Of a DNA stretch of 64,000 nucleotides, positions 1-8,222 are shown piece by piece (the first letter of the stretch is position 1; each line of letters starts with the position of its first letter). The stretch lies in assembly GCF_000374145.1 (NCBI RefSeq), contig NZ_KB893653.1:1411923-1475922 (forward strand), written 5' to 3'. The translations under genes and the position numbers were made by a program. The stretch is from Neomegalonema perideroedes DSM 15528. GTDB lineage: Bacteria > Pseudomonadota > Alphaproteobacteria > Rhodobacterales > Rhodobacteraceae. A model generated the notes under the pieces. The model was not told where the DNA came from, searched no databases, and saw nothing but the letters and a program-made list of their open reading frames with translations.

Positions 1-89
1 GCCAGAACCAAAGCCGCCAAAAGCCCCAAGGCCCAGAGCGGGACCAAAGGCGCGAAGCGCGCGCCGGTCCAGGTGAGTTCCGCGTCCAA
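1..89 (-). CDS. Partial membrane protein (5' end only), last gene of the MoxR operon
   Basis: Only the first ~29 codons are in the window. A TTG at 89..87 lies 7 bases after a strong Shine-Dalgarno (AAGGGGG) that overlaps the stop of the upstream gene. The readable peptide starts M-D-A-E-L-T-W-T-G and runs into a hydrophobic, Leu/Ala-rich segment typical of a first membrane helix. In many alphaproteobacteria the gene after a BatA/DUF4159 gene encodes a large membrane protein with a class I glutamine amidotransferase-like domain. That identity is inferred from gene order only. Confidence 0.5.
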   Translation of the reverse strand, partial: MDAELTWTGARFAPLVPLWALGLLAALVL

Positions 90-101
90 GCTCGCGCCCC
101 C

Positions 102-2978
102 TTATCTTCCGAGCCGCTCAAGCAGCATGGGAATATGGACCTGATCCGACTTATAGGAGCCGGTGTAGGCGTACATGGCGACGTTCACGCCGAAGCGGAC
201 CGCCGTCTCGCGGCGGCGCTCGCCGCCTTCGGGCATGGGAAGGACGGGATCTCCCGCCCCCCAGCCGTCGCGGCTCGGGCGGAGCGCCCAAGCGCCGGCC
301 CAGTCGCGCCCGCCGACGATCACCGGCGAAACCCCGTCGTTGGAGAAGCCGAGGGCTTCGGCGTCCTCCAGTTCGGCGGCGTTGGGCGCGGCCTCCACCC
401 AGACCTCGCCGCCGTCCCAGCGGCCCGGAAACTCCTTCAGCAGGAAGAAGCTCCGCGCGAGGACATGGCGCTCGTCCAGCGGCGCGAGCGGCGGCAGATC
501 CAGCCCCTGAGCCACCCGGCGCAGAGCCTCCGCGCCCGGCGTGGGGCGTCCGTCGAAGGCCAGATGCGCGTCGCGGGTGTCGAAGAGGATCATCCCGCCT
601 TGGCGCAGATAGGCGTTGAGCTTGGCCACCGCCGCCGAACTCGGCGTCTCCTGCCGCGCGGTGATCGGCCAATAGAGGAAGGGATAGACGTTCAGCTCGT
701 CCCGCTCGACGTCCACGCCCTCCGGCGGGCCGGGCTCGATGGAGGTGCGGGCGGTCAATTGCTGCGCCAGCCCGTAGAGCCCCGCGCGGCTGATCTCGTC
801 GATCTGGGAATCTCCGGTTAGCACATAGCCGAAGGAGGCCTCCAGCGCGGCCTCTTCGGCCTTGGCCAGAGTCTCGGCGTCGAGGCGTTCGGGGGCGCTT
901 TGGGCGAAGGCGGAGCCGCCGCCTCCCAAAGCCAAGCCGAGCGCCAGAAGCGCCGCGCCCGCCGCCGCGCCGCGCGCCGGGAAGCGCAGACGCCCCGTCA
1001 CGAGCAGCGTGCCGAGGGCGTCCGCCGCCAAAAGCAGCAGCGCGAGGGTCAGCAGCAGCGGCTTCAGCGGGCGCTCGGGCGCGCCGCCCAGAGGCTCCTG
1101 AACCACATTGGCGGGGAAGGCGGGCAAAGGCGCGAGGCGCGCGCCGGGCGCCATGAGGTTCGAAGCGATCTGCGCGCCGTCGCGGGCGTAGATTCCGGGA
1201 GGCGCGTCATGATCGGGGCGGTTCTCGGCGAGCCGCGCCCCGGTCGCGGGACGCGCCGCCGCATCCGCGGTCTGGGGGACGCCCCAAGCGTCGAGGAGGG
1301 TCGTGGGCGTCCAAAGCGCCTCCGCCTCCGAGACGAGATTTTGCGCGGCGCGGCCGTCGAAGGCCGCCGCCCGCTCCAGCGTGCGCCCGAGCATCTCGAT
1401 GAACAATCCCGAAAGCGGCAGGCTCGACCATGAAGGCTCCGCGCTGACATGCAGGAAGACCACGCCGCCCTCGCCGCGCCTTTCGGCGGTGACGAGCGGC
1501 GAGCCGTCGGCGAGCCCGGCCCAGACCTTGGGCGGCAGATCCACGTCCGGCTCCGCGAGGATCTGGCGGGAGATCAGCACGTCGGCGGGGGGCGTCAGGC
1601 CGAAGAAGGGGCTGTTTTCGTCGAAGGGCGCGATGGGCTGAGGCTCGCCCCAGCTCATGGCGCCGCCCAAGGTCCGGCGTCCGGGCCGCAGCCGCACCGG
1701 CAAAAGCGGATCGGGCGTCTTGAAGCCGCTCTGATCGTCGGCGGCGGCCAGAGTGGCCGGGCCGGCGAAGCGGATCAAGGTGCCGCCCTTGCGCACCCAA
1801 GCTTCGAGCGCCGCGGCCTCCGAGGGCGCGAAGGCGCCGACGTCCACCAGAATCACGGCGTCGAAGGCCGCGAGTCCGGCCCCGTCGGCCTGAGTCAGGG
1901 TCATAAGGTCGACGTTCTGGGTCTCGGCCAGAGGCGCCAGAGCCTCGCGGAGGAAATAGCCGCCAGAGAGCAAAGGCTGATCCTCGCGCGCGCGCTCGCC
2001 GCTGACGAGGGCCACGCGCTTGCGTTTGAAGCGATTGTCCAGAAGGGTCGCGCCGCCCGCGCTGCGGCTCTCCTCGAAGCTGAGGAAGGCGACGCGGTTC
2101 AGCAGATCCAGCGGCGCCTCGATCTCGGCGGCGGCGCTCGTCTCGCCCGCCGCGAAATCGGCCTGAGCCGAGGCCAGAGGGCGCGGCGCGGCGTTCTCGG
2201 GGGCCTCCCAAGCGAGGATGCGCCGGGTCTCCGGGCCGGAGGCCTCGGCGCGCAGGGCGGTCAGCTTCAGCTTGCCGGGCTCCTCGCCGGGGGGCTCGGC
2301 CCTCAGGCCGCGCGCGGTCTCCAGCGGGCCGACGGCGCGCGCGGAGAGTCCCGCCAGCCGCGCGGCGAACTCCCCGGCGCCGGGGCCGTCGAGCCCGTCG
2401 TGAATCCAGACCAGATAGGAATCCGCCGGAAGATCGGCGACGGCCAGAGCCTCGCGATGAGGCGCCCAAGGCTTGGGCCGCATCTCCTCCAGCAAGCCGA
2501 GCGCGTCGGCGGCGGGGCGGGGCTCGATGAGCAGGCGGCCTTCGGAGAGAGGCGGCTCCGCCAGACCGATCAGCGCGGCGGGGCGTCCGGCGCGCTCGGC
2601 CTGAGCGAGGATCTCGCGGGCGGCCTCGCGGCGGGCCTCCCAATCGGGCGCCGAGGCCCATCCGTCGTCCAGAACGAGGATCGCCGGGCCTTCGCCCTCG
2701 GAGAGCCGGGGGCGCGGATCGAGCACGGGCTGCGCGAAGGCGAAGATCAGCAGAGCCGCCGCCAGAATCCGCAGAGCCAAAAGCCACCAAGGCGTGCGCT
2801 TGGGGGTCTTCTCCGGGGGCTCCACGCCGAGCAGGATCGCCACGCCGGGGAAGCGCTCGCGCAGAGGCGCGGGCGGCGTCGCGCGCAGCAGCCACCAGAG
2901 GATCGGCAAGGCCGCCAAAGCCGCTAAAAGCCAAGGATTCAGAAAGGCGAGAGAGCCGATGCTCAGAGAGGGGATCAT
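102..2978 (-). CDS. BatA N-terminal / DUF4159 domain membrane protein
   Basis: About 958 residues. The N-terminus has the BatA-type (aerotolerance) membrane module: helices near residues 8-30 and 60-85, with an F-L-N-P-W-L-L start common in this family. A long periplasmic or cytoplasmic middle follows, then another hydrophobic segment near residue 660. The C-terminus (about 720-958) looks like DUF4159, containing Y-P-F-L-Y-W-P-I and a G-G-M-I-L-F-D motif. I chose the ATG at 2978 because it overlaps the stop of the DUF58 gene (ATGA) and starts just before the conserved helix; an in-frame upstream start would lie inside that gene. Function is unknown; it is predicted to work with the MoxR AAA+ ATPase and the DUF58 protein in cell-envelope or protein-complex maturation. 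Confidence 0.9.
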   Translation of the reverse strand: MIPSLSIGSLAFLNPWLLAALAALPILWWLLRATPPAPLRERFPGVAILLGVEPPEKTPKRTPWWLLALRILAAALLIFAFAQPVLDPRPRLSEGEGPAILVLDDGWASAPDWEARREAAREILAQAERAGRPAALIGLAEPPLSEGRLLIEPRPAADALGLLEEMRPKPWAPHREALAVADLPADSYLVWIHDGLDGPGAGEFAARLAGLSARAVGPLETARGLRAEPPGEEPGKLKLTALRAEASGPETRRILAWEAPENAAPRPLASAQADFAAGETSAAAEIEAPLDLLNRVAFLSFEESRSAGGATLLDNRFKRKRVALVSGERAREDQPLLSGGYFLREALAPLAETQNVDLMTLTQADGAGLAAFDAVILVDVGAFAPSEAAALEAWVRKGGTLIRFAGPATLAAADDQSGFKTPDPLLPVRLRPGRRTLGGAMSWGEPQPIAPFDENSPFFGLTPPADVLISRQILAEPDVDLPPKVWAGLADGSPLVTAERRGEGGVVFLHVSAEPSWSSLPLSGLFIEMLGRTLERAAAFDGRAAQNLVSEAEALWTPTTLLDAWGVPQTADAAARPATGARLAENRPDHDAPPGIYARDGAQIASNLMAPGARLAPLPAFPANVVQEPLGGAPERPLKPLLLTLALLLLAADALGTLLVTGRLRFPARGAAAGAALLALGLALGGGGSAFAQSAPERLDAETLAKAEEAALEASFGYVLTGDSQIDEISRAGLYGLAQQLTARTSIEPGPPEGVDVERDELNVYPFLYWPITARQETPSSAAVAKLNAYLRQGGMILFDTRDAHLAFDGRPTPGAEALRRVAQGLDLPPLAPLDERHVLARSFFLLKEFPGRWDGGEVWVEAAPNAAELEDAEALGFSNDGVSPVIVGGRDWAGAWALRPSRDGWGAGDPVLPMPEGGERRRETAVRFGVNVAMYAYTGSYKSDQVHIPMLLERLGR

Positions 2979-3913
2979 CTGGGCGCGCTCCAGCTTTGCG
3001 AGGCGGCGCTCAGGGCGCCATGCAGCGCCAGCAGCAGAGGCGCGGGAGATTGGTCGGTGCGATGGAGGAATAACCGCCATCCGGCGCCGCGCGCCAGATC
3101 CTCAAGACGGGCGCGGCGTTCGGCGAGCTTGTCTTGATAGGCGGCGTTGAGGGCCTCGGCGCGGTCGGCTTCGTAATTCAGCAGGCCGCCCATGCTCTCG
3201 AAGAGCAGCCGCCCGCGATAGGGGAAGGCCTCCTCGGCGGGATCGAGGATCTGCACCAGAGCGCCCCCCGCCTCCTGAGCCGCCGCCGAGGCCAGACGCC
3301 GCGCCAGAGGCTCCAGAGGGCCGAAGAAATCCGAAAACAAAGCCACCCGCGCCCTGCGGCCGAGCGGCGCGGCGGGCGGAGCGCCGTAATCGGGCGGAGT
3401 CTCCTGATCCGTCGCGGCCAGAGCCAGGGCCATGCGCCGCAGCCCCGTCTCGCGGGAGGTCGGGGCCAGAGGCGGAGCCAGCAGAGCGAAGCGCTCGCCG
3501 CTGCGCGCCGCCAGAGCCGCCAAAGCCAGAGACAAGAGCGAAGCCCGCTCCGCCTTGGTCGAGGGCGCGCCCTTCGAGCGGAAGCGCATCGCCGCCGAGC
3601 GGTCGGGCCAGAGCCAGAGCGTTTGCGCGGCCTCCCACTCGGTTTCGCGGACGTAAAGCTCGTCGGCGCGGGCGGAGCGGCGCCAGTCCATATCCGACAA
3701 GGCGTCTCCGGGGAGCGCGCGGCGATATTGCCAGAAGGTCTCCCCCCGCCCCGAGCGGCGGCGCCCATGAGCGCCCGTCACGAGGCTCGCGAGGCGCTCG
3801 GCGGCCAGCAGCAGCGGCGGCAGAGCCGAAGCCGCGCCCTCCGCGTCGCGACGGAGGCGCGCGGCCTCCGCGCCTGACGAGAAGGCCGCCTCCGGGCGGC
3901 GCGGCTCGCTCAT
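2975..3913 (-). CDS. DUF58 domain-containing protein
   Basis: 312 residues. The family hallmark is present in the first half: Y-R-R-A-L-P-G-D followed by D-W-R-R-S-A-R and Y-V-R-E-T-E-W-E, as in DUF58 proteins that accompany MoxR ATPases. These proteins have a divergent von Willebrand-A-like fold and are thought to be MoxR partners. The start at 3913 is set by ATGA overlap with the stop of moxR, and the gene ends by ATGA overlap with the BatA/DUF4159 gene. The three genes are therefore translationally coupled. Confidence 0.92.
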   Translation of the reverse strand: MSEPRRPEAAFSSGAEAARLRRDAEGAASALPPLLLAAERLASLVTGAHGRRRSGRGETFWQYRRALPGDALSDMDWRRSARADELYVRETEWEAAQTLWLWPDRSAAMRFRSKGAPSTKAERASLLSLALAALAARSGERFALLAPPLAPTSRETGLRRMALALAATDQETPPDYGAPPAAPLGRRARVALFSDFFGPLEPLARRLASAAAQEAGGALVQILDPAEEAFPYRGRLLFESMGGLLNYEADRAEALNAAYQDKLAERRARLEDLARGAGWRLFLHRTDQSPAPLLLALHGALSAASQSWSAPR

Positions 3914-4977
3914 GCTCCGGCCTTGGGAAGAGCTCCGGCCTTGGCGAGGGCTTCGGCGATCACGCCGTCGAGGCTGACGCCCTCGGCGCGGGCGGCGAAG
4001 CTCAGGGCCATGCGGTGGTGCAGGGCGGGAATCGCGAGATCCGCCACATCCTGAAGATCCGGCGCGAAGCGGCCTTCGAGCAGAGCCTTGGCGCGGACGG
4101 TCAGCATCAGCGCCTGAGCCGCGCGCGGGCCGGGCCCCCAAGCCACATGGCGGCGGGCGCTCTCCAGAGCCTGCGGGTCGCCCGGACGGCAGCAGCGCAC
4201 GAGGGTCAAAATCGCCTCGGTGACCTTCTCGCCCACCGGAATGCGCCGCACCAGCCCTTGAAAGCGCTGAAGCTGCTCGGCGGTGATCGCGGCGTGAGGC
4301 GTCACGCTTTCGGCGCCGGTGGTGGCGAGCAGAATGGCCCGCTCGGCGTCGCGGTCGGGATAATCCACGTCGATCTCGAAGAGGAAGCGGTCGAGCTGGG
4401 CCTCCGGCAGCGGATAGGCGCCTTCCTGCTCGATGGGGTTGCGCGTGGCCAGCACATGGAAGGGCGCGGGCAGGTCGTGGCGCTCGCCGGCGATGGTGAC
4501 GTGCTTCTCCTGCATGGCCTGAAGCAGCGCCGATTGCGTGCGGGGGCTGGCGCGGTTGATCTCGTCGGCCATGAGCAATTGCGCGAAGATCGGGCCCTTC
4601 ACGAAGCGGAAGGCCCGCGAGCCGTCGGCGCCCTGCTCCAGCACCTCGGCGCCGAGGATGTCGGAGGGCATGAGGTCCGGCGTGAATTGGATGCGCCGCG
4701 CGTCCACCCCGAGGACCACGCCGAAGGTCTCGACGAGCAGCGTCTTGGCCAGCCCCGGCGCGCCGACCAGCAGCGCATGTCCGCCCGAGAGGATCGCCGC
4801 GAGGGTCAGATCCACCACGCGCTCTTGTCCGATGACGCGGCGGCCGATCTCGGCGCGCGCCTGAGCCAGAGCTCCCTGCGCCTCCTCGACGATTCGCAGA
4901 AGGGCGTCCTCCTCCGCGAAGCGGGCGGAGGAGCCGGAGCCGGAGTCGGCGGCGAGGCTGTCGGCGGGTGCGGTCAT
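3910..4977 (-). CDS. MoxR family AAA+ ATPase
   Basis: 355 residues from the chosen ATG. Walker A is V-G-A-P-G-L-A-K-T (about residues 71-79). Walker B is L-L-M-A-D-E-I-N, followed by the sensor segment A-T-R-N-P-I-E and the L-D-R-F-L-F motif typical of MoxR. MoxR ATPases act as chaperones that assemble or activate protein complexes; their substrate cannot be told from sequence. The ATG at 4977 has an AGGATCC-like ribosome site upstream, while the longer in-frame extension is arginine/proline-rich and not family-like. First gene of a coupled operon with DUF58 and BatA/DUF4159 genes; the promoter should lie in the gap before the divergent DUF1285 gene. Confidence 0.93.
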   Translation of the reverse strand: MTAPADSLAADSGSGSSARFAEEDALLRIVEEAQGALAQARAEIGRRVIGQERVVDLTLAAILSGGHALLVGAPGLAKTLLVETFGVVLGVDARRIQFTPDLMPSDILGAEVLEQGADGSRAFRFVKGPIFAQLLMADEINRASPRTQSALLQAMQEKHVTIAGERHDLPAPFHVLATRNPIEQEGAYPLPEAQLDRFLFEIDVDYPDRDAERAILLATTGAESVTPHAAITAEQLQRFQGLVRRIPVGEKVTEAILTLVRCCRPGDPQALESARRHVAWGPGPRAAQALMLTVRAKALLEGRFAPDLQDVADLAIPALHHRMALSFAARAEGVSLDGVIAEALAKAGALPKAGA

Positions 4978-5183
4978 GCCGGATCCTGTCGTTTTTGAGG
5001 GGCCATCCGGCCCGAAGCGCGGCGGAGAGAGGCGGAAGGCCTTGCGTCGAAGGAGCTGCGCCCTCATCTCTGGGGGGCGAAGGTTATATTAAGCTATATC
5101 GCCGAGATTAAACCCCCGCCCTCCGTATTGTCGCACAAGAGCTTGTGAGCCGACGCGGGAGGCGGGTCGGCCTGAGAGGAGTC
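4978..5183. promoter_or_regulatory. Divergent intergenic region moxR / DUF1285
   Basis: The two flanking genes are transcribed outward, so promoters for both are expected here. Bases 5085-5115 are unusually A/T-rich for this genome (TTATATTAAGCTATAT and a nearby GATTAAAC). I do not assign exact -35/-10 boxes. Confidence 0.35.
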
Positions 5184-5780
5184 ATGTCGGAGCCCCCCCG
5201 TTCGCCCGCAAACGCCCTTCCGAACTCCGCCCCCGGCCTCGCCGGTCTGGGCGAGGCGAAGAAGACCCGCCTGCCCAAACATCTTTGGAATCCTGCGATC
5301 TGCGGCGAGATCGACATCGCGATTCGCCGGGACGGGACGTGGATCCACGAGGGCCGTCCCATTTTGCGCCGCGAATTGGCGAAGCTCTTCGCTTCGGTCC
5401 TGCGCCGCGAGGGCGAGGATCATTATCTGGTCACGCCGGTCGAGAAAATGAAGATCCGCGTCGAGGACGTCCCCTTCCTCGCCGTGGAGATGCGCGCGGA
5501 GGGAGAAGGCCGGGAGAGGCGCCTGATTTTCGTCACGAATCTGGACGAAGAGGCGGCGCTCGATTCGCCCGGGGGCCTGCGCGCCGCGCGCGGCGCCTCG
5601 GACGGCTTGACGCCCTATCTGCGGATGCGGGATGGTCTGGAGGCGCGGCTCGACCGCAAGACGACCTATCGGCTGATCGAGTTGGGGGAGACGCAGGGCG
5701 AAGGCGAAGAGGCGGCCTTCGGAATCTGGTCGGGGGGAATCTTCCACCCGCTGGCCCCGGCCTCGGAGGCGGAGCCATGA
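5184..5780 (+). CDS. DUF1285 family protein
   Basis: 198 residues. It matches the DUF1285 pattern: I-C-G-E-I-D-I-A-I-R-R-D-G-T-W near the N-terminus, then G-R-P-I-L-R-R-E-L-A-K-L-F-A-S-V-L-R, and a Y-L-V-T-P-V-E-K segment. The family is cytoplasmic and of unknown biochemical role. The ATG at 5184 follows GAGAGGA by 3-4 bases and is preferred over an upstream in-frame ATG at 5145 that lacks a ribosome site. The stop overlaps the start of the Nudix gene (ATGA), indicating a shared transcript. Confidence 0.88.
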   Translation: MSEPPRSPANALPNSAPGLAGLGEAKKTRLPKHLWNPAICGEIDIAIRRDGTWIHEGRPILRRELAKLFASVLRREGEDHYLVTPVEKMKIRVEDVPFLAVEMRAEGEGRERRLIFVTNLDEEAALDSPGGLRAARGASDGLTPYLRMRDGLEARLDRKTTYRLIELGETQGEGEEAAFGIWSGGIFHPLAPASEAEP

Positions 5781-6481
5781 ACATGACGACGAACGCCTTG
5801 CGGTCTTTGCGAAGCCCGCCGGGACTTTTCCCCCCCGTCGAGCGCGCCGAGCTGCGGCGCGCCGTAGCCCAGACCTTGCCGCTCGCGGCGGGCGGCGACG
5901 ACGTGGCGCCGGACGCCGCGCCCCGCATGGCGGCGGTGCTCTGTCCGGTGGTCGAGCGCGAAGACGGGCTTTGGGTCTGGATGGTCCGCCGGGGCGACCA
6001 TCTGCGCCGCCACGCCGGACAGATCGCTTTTCCCGGCGGCAAGGTGGAGGAGGAGGATTCTTCTCCTCTGGCGGGCGCCCTGCGCGAGACTCAGGAGGAG
6101 ATCGGCCTCGACCCCGGGCGGGTGGAGGTGGCGGGGGCGCTCGCGCCCTATCTGACCGTGACGGGCTTCCTCATCATCCCCTTCGTGGGCTTCGTGGACG
6201 CCGAATTCCATCCCGAGCCCGACGGCGACGAAATCGCGGAGGCCTTTCAGGCCCCGCTCGACCTTCTGCTCGATCCTGAGAAAATCCAGCGCCTCCAGCG
6301 AGAATACGCCGGTCGTCAACGCTTTTATTACGCCATCGACTATAATGACCGGAACATATGGGGCGCCACGGCGGGGATGTTGAAATCCCTATCGGAACGC
6401 GTGCTCGCCCTCCGCGAGAGCGAAGGGCGGTCCGTGGGCCCCGAGGCGGGATCGGGAGGCGCCGGGTGGGACGCATCCTGA
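5777..6481 (+). CDS. CoA pyrophosphatase-type Nudix hydrolase
   Basis: 234 residues. A full Nudix box lies at about residues 87-110 (G-G-K-V-E...R-E-T-Q-E-E-I-G-L), and just upstream is the UPF0035/CoA-pyrophosphatase signature L-R-R-H-A-G-Q-I-A-F-P-G-G. Such enzymes cleave CoA and its derivatives to 3',5'-ADP and phosphopantetheine, with Mg or Mn bound by the E-E glutamates. The start is fixed by ATGA overlap with the DUF1285 gene. The last ~25 residues are Gly/Ser-rich and overlap the next small gene by 16 bases. Confidence 0.93.
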   Translation: MNMTTNALRSLRSPPGLFPPVERAELRRAVAQTLPLAAGGDDVAPDAAPRMAAVLCPVVEREDGLWVWMVRRGDHLRRHAGQIAFPGGKVEEEDSSPLAGALRETQEEIGLDPGRVEVAGALAPYLTVTGFLIIPFVGFVDAEFHPEPDGDEIAEAFQAPLDLLLDPEKIQRLQREYAGRQRFYYAIDYNDRNIWGATAGMLKSLSERVLALRESEGRSVGPEAGSGGAGWDAS

Positions 6482-6762
6482 TCTTGATTTTCGCCCTAGG
6501 CGCCTCGCCCTTCGTGGTGGCCGCCTTCTACGAATGGCGTCGGGATCAGGGCGGCTGGCGTCGCCGGGGGCTCTGGGCGCGGGAAAGGCTGCTGAAGCTC
6601 GCCCTTTGGGGATTGCTGCTGGCGGCGACGGGATCTCTGGCCATGGCGCTCGTCATGGACCCGGGCGGACAAACCGGTCGTTACGAGCCGGCGCGATTTG
6701 AAAACGGACAGGTGACGCCGGGACGGATCGTCCCGGAGGAGCCCCAGCCGCGGAGCAGATAG
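6466..6762 (+). CDS. Small two-helix membrane protein (DUF6111-like)
   Basis: 98 residues from a GTG at 6466 that follows GGGAGGC; the gene overlaps the Nudix gene by 16 bases. It has two hydrophobic helices (about residues 3-19 and 43-63) separated by a basic W/R-rich loop and a polar C-terminal tail rich in Pro and Glu. Small membrane proteins of this shape, named DUF6111, commonly precede the CCA-adding enzyme gene in alphaproteobacteria; the assignment rests on that context and topology. Function unknown. Confidence 0.7.
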   Translation: MGRILILIFALGASPFVVAAFYEWRRDQGGWRRRGLWARERLLKLALWGLLLAATGSLAMALVMDPGGQTGRYEPARFENGQVTPGRIVPEEPQPRSR

Positions 6763-6772
6763 GGGTGGGCAG

Positions 6773-7981
6773 ATGAGTCTGGAGATTCGGGCGCCATGGC
6801 TTGAAGCCGAGACCACGAAGGCCGTCTGGTCGGCCCTGACCGCCGACGGCGCCTTCGTGCGCTTCGTCGGCGGCTGCGTGCGCAACGCGGTGATCAACGG
6901 TCCGCCCACCGACGTGGATCTGGTGATCGACCGCGCGCCCGAAGGCGCGGTGGATCTTCTGGACCGGGCGGGCATCCGCGTCGAGCCCACAGGCTTCGAT
7001 CATGGCGTGGTGATGGCCGTGCTGGACGGCCAGAGCTTCGAAATCGCCTCCATGCGCCGCGACGTGACCCCCGACGGGCGGCGCTCCAAGGTCGAATTCG
7101 GCGCCGATATTCTGGAGGACGCCCAGCGCCGCGACTTCACCATCAACGCCCTTTACGCCGACGAACACGGCCATGTCGAAGATCCCATAGGATGGGCCCT
7201 CTCCGATCTGGAGGCCCGGCGGGTGCGCTTCATCGGCTCGCCCGCCAAACGGATTCAAGAGGATTATCTCCGCATTCTGAGGCTCTTCCGCTTCCACGCC
7301 TGGTATGGCGAGGGCGAGATGGAGCCGCCGGGCCTGGTCGCCTGCGCGGGTCTGGCCGGGGGTCTGGAGCGCGTGTCCCGCGAGCGGATCGGCGCCGAGA
7401 TCATGAAGCTTCTGGCCGCGCCGGATCCCTCCATCGCCCTGAAGGCCATCGAGGAGACCGGAGTCATGGAGCACGCCTTGCCCGAGGCGCGCCGCAACGG
7501 CCCTTTCGCGGCTCTGGTCGCTCTGGAGCGCCGTTACGGCCTTCAGCCGGTGGATCCTCTGCGCCGGCTCGCGCTGCTCACGCGCGGCGCGGCCCCCGAG
7601 GAGGTGATGGAGCGGCTGCGCCTGTCGCGGCATACGGCCAACGAACTGGCCGCGCGCAGCGTCTCTTATCCGATCACGGATTCCTCCACCGCGCGCCGCC
7701 TCGGCTATGAGCGCGGCGCCGAGGCCGCCCGCGACGTGATGCTCATCGCCGCCGCCGACGGCGGCCCCGCCATCCACGCCCGCTGGGTCGGCGACATCAA
7801 CGAAGGCGCCCGCCAAAAGCTGCCGGTCACCGCCAACGACCTGATCGACGTCGGATTCACGCCGGGGCCGCGCTTGGGGGCCGCTCTGGCTTCGGCCGAG
7901 CGCGACTGGGTCGCCAGCGACTTCGTGCTGGACCGCGCCACGCTGGTCTCGCGCGCTTCGGAGATGCGCGAAGCGGGCTGA
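6773..7981 (+). CDS. cca: CCA tRNA nucleotidyltransferase
   Basis: 402 residues. The class II polymerase-beta signature is clear: R-F-V-G-G-C-V-R-N at about 30-38 and the metal-binding D-V-D at 47-49, followed by the R-R-D-F-T-I-N-A-L motif and R-I-L-R-L-F-R-F-H. It adds or repairs the 3'-CCA end of tRNAs. It starts 10 bases after the small membrane protein gene and is followed by a rho-independent terminator, so it closes the operon that begins with the DUF1285 gene. Confidence 0.95.
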   Translation: MSLEIRAPWLEAETTKAVWSALTADGAFVRFVGGCVRNAVINGPPTDVDLVIDRAPEGAVDLLDRAGIRVEPTGFDHGVVMAVLDGQSFEIASMRRDVTPDGRRSKVEFGADILEDAQRRDFTINALYADEHGHVEDPIGWALSDLEARRVRFIGSPAKRIQEDYLRILRLFRFHAWYGEGEMEPPGLVACAGLAGGLERVSRERIGAEIMKLLAAPDPSIALKAIEETGVMEHALPEARRNGPFAALVALERRYGLQPVDPLRRLALLTRGAAPEEVMERLRLSRHTANELAARSVSYPITDSSTARRLGYERGAEAARDVMLIAAADGGPAIHARWVGDINEGARQKLPVTANDLIDVGFTPGPRLGAALASAERDWVASDFVLDRATLVSRASEMREAG

Positions 7982-8028
7982 TCCCGCCCGTCTTCTGCGA
8001 AGCTTATGCGGAAATCTTCTTTACAAAG

Positions 8029-8055
8029 CCCTTCGGACCTTGTCCGGAGGGTTTT
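8029..8055 (+). terminator. Rho-independent terminator after cca
   Basis: Arms CCCTTCGGAC (8029-8038) and GTCCGGAGGG (8042-8051) pair over 10 bp with one G-U wobble and a 3-base loop, followed directly by TTTTCTC. Confidence 0.8.
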
Positions 8056-8222
8056 CTCATTGCGAAAACGCCGCTTGAGCGCTCCGCCCGCCTTTTCTAG
8101 GCCGGGTTCCGCGACGAAAGGATGACGGAGACTCTTGCGCGGGGCGGCGGCCTCTGCTTAGTCTGAGGGCATAAAAGGCGCGAGCCGCCCGTGAAAACAG
8201 ACGACCCGTCAGGAGAAGATTT

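Noticed and set aside
5085-5115. Palindromic operator in TTATATTAAGCTATAT
   Set aside because: The two halves do not pair well as an inverted repeat; only called an A/T-rich promoter region.
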